Notes under the pieces: model-generated
Databases searched by the model: none
Told to the model about the DNA's origin: nothing
Seen by the model: only the letters and a program-made list of their open reading frames with translations
Program-made: the position numbers and the translations under genes
Source: Chthonomonas sp.
Lineage (GTDB): Bacteria > Armatimonadota > Fimbriimonadia > Fimbriimonadales > Fimbriimonadaceae
Assembly (NCBI GenBank): GCA_016788425.1
Contig: JAEURQ010000004.1
Span: forward strand, 124,001-188,000
Direction: 5' to 3'
Length of the DNA: 64,000 nucleotides
Shown: positions 60,632 through 64,000 of the stretch, in pieces
Layout of the letters: every line of letters starts with the position of its first letter
Numbering within the stretch: the first letter of the stretch is position 1

Positions 60632-62176
60632 ATGGATCTATTTGGCGGACTCGTGGTTCTGGGGTTTTGCGTGGTCGGGGCGATTGTCGCCTTGTTCGCG
60701 GATAACTTGGGCCGTAAGCTCGGTAAAAAGCGCCTCTCGTTGTTCAAGCTTCGCCCTCGCCATACGGCGACGTTGCTGACCGGGGCGGCGGGCTTTAGCA
60801 TTCCGCTGGTGACCGTGCTGCTCATGGCGCTGGCAAGCGGCGAGGTGCGCACGATTCTTCGCGAGGGAAGCCAGCTCCGGGCTCAGCGCGACGTGGCGCG
60901 GCAATCGCTCAACAAAGCGACCAGCGACCTGACCAGCAAGACCAGCGAAGTCGAAGCGCGGCAAAAGGAAATTGGCGTGCTCGGCGGCCAGGTCAAAACC
61001 ACGCAGTCGAAGCTGGAGGCGAGCAACAAGGAAATTGCGGCCAAGGTGCGGCAGGCCATGGCGCTCACCGGCAAGGTCTCGCGACTGCAGGGCCAGTTGG
61101 GCAAGTTCCAGCGCGACTTTGGCCGGATCAGCGCGCAGGTGCGGGTGTTGAAACCGCAACTGGTGCGGGCCAAGGCCGAGTATGCCGACCTGCAACAGCG
61201 GACCAAAATCGCGAATGTGCAGTTGACCTCGGTGAACGGCGAACTCCGCGCCGTGAACACGCGCGCGACCGAACTGGACCTGCAAAACACGCAGTTGGAG
61301 CGCTCGATCAAGGCGAAGGAGGGGGAGATCAAGGACCTCACCGCTCGCCAGACGCAGATTCAAAAAGAGTTTGATTTGGCGCGCCAACAGTACGACCTGG
61401 CGATTAAGAATCTGGACCAAGAGCGCGGCAAACTCACCGACGAACTCGGACAGTTGCAAGGCCAGTTTGACGCCCTATCTCGCGACGTGGAAGACCTCCA
61501 AACAATCAGCCAGGGCCTGCAGGCGAATGCGCAAAGCGCGCGTACCAAGTCGCTGATCGTGGCTCGTTTTGACGAGTTGGCGCGGCTCCGCATTCAGCCG
61601 GGCCTCACCGCCGAAGAAGCGCGCATCCAGGTGGAAAGCGCGCTCGTGCAAGCGCGTCGAGAGACCCAAAAGCTCGGGGCCAAGCCCGATGCCAACGGCC
61701 TGACGGCGAACCTGGTGCAGGTGCAATTCCGCGATACCGTGAAGACGCCCGATGAGCAAGTGGCCGACGCGATCAAGGCGATCACGGGCAGCAAGGACCA
61801 GATGGTGGTCCTCGTCAACTCGCTGTTCAACGCGTTTCAGGATGAGAGCGTGCCGGTGCTGTTGCAGGTCCGCAAGAACCCGGTGGTGTTCAAACCGGGC
61901 GACGTGATCGCCGAGGCACGGATTGACGGCTCGAAGTCGGATGACCAAGTCGTGCAGGAACTGACCACATTTTTCACCAAAGACTTGCGAGATTCCGCCG
62001 TGAAAAAGGGCATGATCGCGGCGATCGGGCGGCCGCTCGGTGAGGTCGGTCCGGAGCAACTGATTCAGCTGGTGCAAGACGTGCGGAGCACCCAGCGACG
62101 CCTGCGCGTGATCGCGGTCGCCACTCGCGAAACCCGCGCCGCGGACACCCTCGTCATGGAGTTTCGCTACCGATGA
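60632..62176 (+). CDS. DUF3084 family membrane-anchored coiled-coil protein
   Basis: 514 residues. Two hydrophobic segments at about 4-23 and 47-68 anchor it, and a very long coiled coil runs at 75-305. A globular C-terminal domain (about 320-514) follows. DUF3084 is known from cyanobacteria and a few other phyla, typically beside a RuvC/YqgF-like nuclease as here. Its function is not known. It lies six bases after the LptF/G stop, so it is in the same operon. Confidence 0.85.
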   Translation: MDLFGGLVVLGFCVVGAIVALFADNLGRKLGKKRLSLFKLRPRHTATLLTGAAGFSIPLVTVLLMALASGEVRTILREGSQLRAQRDVARQSLNKATSDLTSKTSEVEARQKEIGVLGGQVKTTQSKLEASNKEIAAKVRQAMALTGKVSRLQGQLGKFQRDFGRISAQVRVLKPQLVRAKAEYADLQQRTKIANVQLTSVNGELRAVNTRATELDLQNTQLERSIKAKEGEIKDLTARQTQIQKEFDLARQQYDLAIKNLDQERGKLTDELGQLQGQFDALSRDVEDLQTISQGLQANAQSARTKSLIVARFDELARLRIQPGLTAEEARIQVESALVQARRETQKLGAKPDANGLTANLVQVQFRDTVKTPDEQVADAIKAITGSKDQMVVLVNSLFNAFQDESVPVLLQVRKNPVVFKPGDVIAEARIDGSKSDDQVVQELTTFFTKDLRDSAVKKGMIAAIGRPLGEVGPEQLIQLVQDVRSTQRRLRVIAVATRETRAADTLVMEFRYR

Positions 62177-62583
62177 CGAAGACCATTTTGGCGATTGATC
62201 CGGGTACCAGCAAATGCGGATTTGCGTTGGTGCGCCGCGAACTGGATGGCTCGCTAACTCTGGTCGAGCACGAGGTCGCGCCGCTCGACGACCTGGTGGC
62301 GCGAGTGCAACAGTTTCAGGCCAACCACCCCTTTGCCATGGTCATCGTGGGGTCGAGCACCAACTCCAAAGAGGTGGTGGGCCGCCTGCGCGAACACCTT
62401 CCGGCGATCGGCGTGATGGTGGTGGATGAGCGCAACACGAGCGAGGAGGCGCGCGCCCGTTATTGGGAGCATAACCCGCGCCGCGGATGGCGACGGCTGT
62501 TGCCTTCCACACTGCAACTGCCTCCGGTGCCGATCGACGATTTTGCCGCCTTGGTGCTCGCCGAACGGGTGTTGCTGGAGTAG
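62173..62583 (+). CDS. RuvX/YqgF-like RNase H-fold nuclease family protein
   Basis: 136 residues. The RNase H-like fold begins with LAIDPGTSKCGFALV, where Asp9 is the first acidic residue. The next blocks are VIVGSSTNSKEV, VVDERNTSEEARARYW (Glu in ERNTSEE) and PIDDFAALVLAERVL with the last Asp pair. The family processes pre-16S rRNA or Holliday junctions. The neighbourhood with DUF3084 is a conserved one. The ATG overlaps the DUF3084 stop. Confidence 0.8.
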   Translation: MTKTILAIDPGTSKCGFALVRRELDGSLTLVEHEVAPLDDLVARVQQFQANHPFAMVIVGSSTNSKEVVGRLREHLPAIGVMVVDERNTSEEARARYWEHNPRRGWRRLLPSTLQLPPVPIDDFAALVLAERVLLE

Positions 62584-62591
62584 CGCTTCGG

Positions 62592-62597
62592 TAAACT
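62592..62597 (+). promoter_or_regulatory. -10 element of leaderless purS transcript
   Basis: TAAACT, six bases (AGCGGC) before the purS ATG at 62604, with no ribosome site. Confidence 0.5.
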
Positions 62598-62603
62598 AGC
62601 GGC

Positions 62604-62837
62604 ATGACCAAAGTCCGCCTCTTCGTCACGCTCAAGCCTTCGCTTCTCGATTCGGCGGGCCGCACGGTGACCAACTCGCTCCACGATTTGGGATTTGGCG
62701 AAGTGGAGACCGCGCGGATTGGCAAGATGATTGAGCTGAACGTGGAGAACTACGATCCGGCGCGCATTGACGACATGTGCCGCAAGTTGCTGGCGAACCC
62801 CGTGATCGAAGACTACAGCTACGAGGTCGTGCAGTGA
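62604..62837 (+). CDS. purS: Phosphoribosylformylglycinamidine synthase subunit PurS
   Basis: 77 residues, the standard length. PurS bridges PurL and PurQ in the three-subunit FGAM synthase. Motifs: [19 protein letters not shown] and [15 protein letters not shown]. It starts without a Shine-Dalgarno but has TAAACT six bases upstream. The stop overlaps the purQ GTG. Confidence 0.95.
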   Translation: MTKVRLFVTLKPSLLDSAGRTVTNSLHDLGFGEVETARIGKMIELNVENYDPARIDDMCRKLLANPVIEDYSYEVVQ

Positions 62838-63487
62838 GAGTCGCGGTACTTCGATTTCCGGGCAGCAACTGCGACCAAGACGCGCTGTACGCTTGCCGCG
62901 AACTTGGCATGGGCGCCGAGTTTGTTTGGCACGCCGAGACCTCGCTGGCCGGATTCGACGCCGTGTTCGTGCCGGGCGGGTTTAGCTACGGCGACTATCT
63001 TCGCTGCGGAGCGATGGCCTCGCGAGCGGCGATCATGGCGGAAGTTCAGCGGTTCGCCGAGGAAGGCCGCCCGATTATCGGCGCGTGCAACGGGTTTCAG
63101 GTGCTGTGCGAAAGCGGGCTTTTGCCCGGCGCGTTGTTGCTCAACGAGGGTCAAAAATTTGTCTGCCGCGACGTCACGTTGCGCGCGGAAAACCGCACGA
63201 GTTTCTGGACACGCGACATCAAGCAGGACCTCACGTTGCCGATTGCCCATGGCGAGGGCCGCTACACCTGCGACGACGAGACTCACGCGAGGCTGGTCGG
63301 CGAGGGCTTGATCGCGTTTCGCTACGTGGACAATCCGAACGGCAGTCGCGATGATATCGCGGGCGTGGTGAACGAGCGCGGCAACGTGCTGGGCCTCATG
63401 CCACACCCCGAACGAGCGGTCAATGGCTTGGCCGGAAAAACCGATGGCCGACTGCTACTGAACTGCCTCACCCTTTTGAACGTCTAG
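62834..63487 (+). CDS. purQ: Phosphoribosylformylglycinamidine synthase subunit PurQ
   Basis: 217 residues from GTG 62834. It is the glutaminase subunit that supplies ammonia to PurL. The N-terminus [14 protein letters not shown] and nucleophile region [14 protein letters not shown] (Cys near 86) are intact, as are the catalytic MPHPER (His, Glu) and [13 protein letters not shown]. The GTG overlaps the purS stop. purL is not in the window. Confidence 0.96.
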   Translation: MRVAVLRFPGSNCDQDALYACRELGMGAEFVWHAETSLAGFDAVFVPGGFSYGDYLRCGAMASRAAIMAEVQRFAEEGRPIIGACNGFQVLCESGLLPGALLLNEGQKFVCRDVTLRAENRTSFWTRDIKQDLTLPIAHGEGRYTCDDETHARLVGEGLIAFRYVDNPNGSRDDIAGVVNERGNVLGLMPHPERAVNGLAGKTDGRLLLNCLTLLNV

Positions 63488-63510
63488 AACAGTGCCGATA
63501 ACTGAAAAGG

Positions 63511-64000
63511 ATGACTGCGCACGCCCGAAAACCCTGGATACGAATTGCCGCGATCGTGGCGATTTTGACTTTGGCCCTGCCCGCCTTTGCAAAAAAGCAG
63601 GTGCTCGGCAAGTTGGGTCAAACCGTGCAGGCAACCAAAATTCTGGCGCAACCCGCGGCCCGCGCAAAGGTTTATTACAGCGCCAAGGCGTTTGAATATC
63701 TCATCGTCAACGACAGTAAGTACGACACTTGGCTGAAGGTTAAGCTCAAGAATGGTCGCGATGGCTACATCGCCCGCAACGCGGTCGCGAAGTTGCCCTA
63801 CGACGTAACGCAAACTACGAACGGCGAAACCGGATTTGAAAGTGGGCTCGACAAAACGAGCATCCCCGGCTATGCGCTCAAGTACGTCGGCACGCCCTAC
63901 GTATGGGGCGGAAATAACCTCAAGGGCGGCATCGACTGCTCCGGGTTTGTGCAACAACTTTACGGCAAAATCGGCATGAACCTGCCGCGCACGGCCAGTG
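63511..64000 (+). CDS. NlpC/P60 family peptidoglycan hydrolase, 5' part
   Basis: The gene runs off the right edge; 163 residues are visible. A signal segment (about 9-27, ending ALPAFAK) is followed by an SH3-like domain (about 35-95) and the NlpC/P60 domain, starting with YVGTPYVWGGNN and reaching DCSGFV with the catalytic Cys near 146. LPRTAS is at the cut; the catalytic His lies beyond it. It would cleave stem peptides of peptidoglycan. Start is ATG 63511 with GATAACT before a purine-rich stretch. Confidence 0.88.
   Translation, partial: MTAHARKPWIRIAAIVAILTLALPAFAKKQVLGKLGQTVQATKILAQPAARAKVYYSAKAFEYLIVNDSKYDTWLKVKLKNGRDGYIARNAVAKLPYDVTQTTNGETGFESGLDKTSIPGYALKYVGTPYVWGGNNLKGGIDCSGFVQQLYGKIGMNLPRTAS

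Overview
The window reads as an ordinary chromosomal stretch from a high-GC, free-living, diderm bacterium. An outer membrane is implied by lipopolysaccharide transport genes (lptCA, lptB and an LptF/G permease), Lnt, a type IV pilus secretin operon and a probable beta-barrel gene. Three PEP-CTERM proteins with short Arg/Lys-rich tails, FabI, a DUF3084 protein beside a RuvX-like nuclease, an RqcH-type NFACT protein and a DUF1854-linked ABC exporter suit an Armatimonadota/Fimbriimonadia-like lineage. That placement is inference from gene content, not from a marker-gene tree. No rRNA, CRISPR array, insertion sequence or prophage was seen.

Layout. 1-5.7 kb: 3' end of a BI-1-like membrane protein coupled to a divergent PII protein, a secreted TPR protein, pcp-queF, a PEP-CTERM protein, a conserved hypothetical and a broken beta-barrel gene. 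5.7-11 kb: tRNA-Leu, XerC/D recombinase, a large secreted subtilase, a small basic protein and an MFS transporter. 11-18.3 kb: an operon of an ExeA-type ATPase, an HTH protein and pilM-N-O-P-Q. 18.3-25.8 kb: flavoprotein, PEP-CTERM, plsC-purN facing ftsK, acyltransferase, folD and an ANTAR regulator. 25.8-31.7 kb: DinG-like helicase, fabI-ftcD-purK, and coaD with a coiled-coil gene. 31.8-43.8 kb: PEP-CTERM, tRNA-Ile, PQQ-propeller, dprA-nagA, STAS/USP-like protein with a MOP-like membrane protein, DoxX, aldo/keto reductase, gyrA and a sugar isomerase-like protein. 43.8-51 kb: hutU, ABC exporter-GNAT-DUF1854 and rqcH. 51-57 kb: Lrp, TlpA-like thioredoxin, rmuC, M50-like protein, lnt, phosphatase, VOC and AraC genes. 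57-64 kb: lptCA-lptB-lptF/G-DUF3084-ruvX, purS-purQ and a truncated NlpC/P60 gene.

Metabolic links. Five purine or one-carbon genes (purN, folD, purK, purS, purQ) are scattered across the window. hutU and ftcD belong to histidine degradation, which feeds formimino groups into the folate pool. The pilus operon and dprA suggest competence or twitching. Lpt, Lnt, PlsC and FabI build the envelope.

The most unusual signal lies at gene starts. At least ten transcription units carry a TANNNT hexamer exactly 6 or 7 nt before the start codon, mostly without a Shine-Dalgarno sequence. This points to widespread leaderless transcription. Other units have conventional promoters with leaders and Shine-Dalgarno sites, so two start modes seem to coexist. 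Further observations of interest are an LptC-LptA fusion that keeps an internal signal-peptide-like segment, a PII protein without the usual T-loop residues, and a beta-barrel gene broken by two homopolymer-associated shifts.
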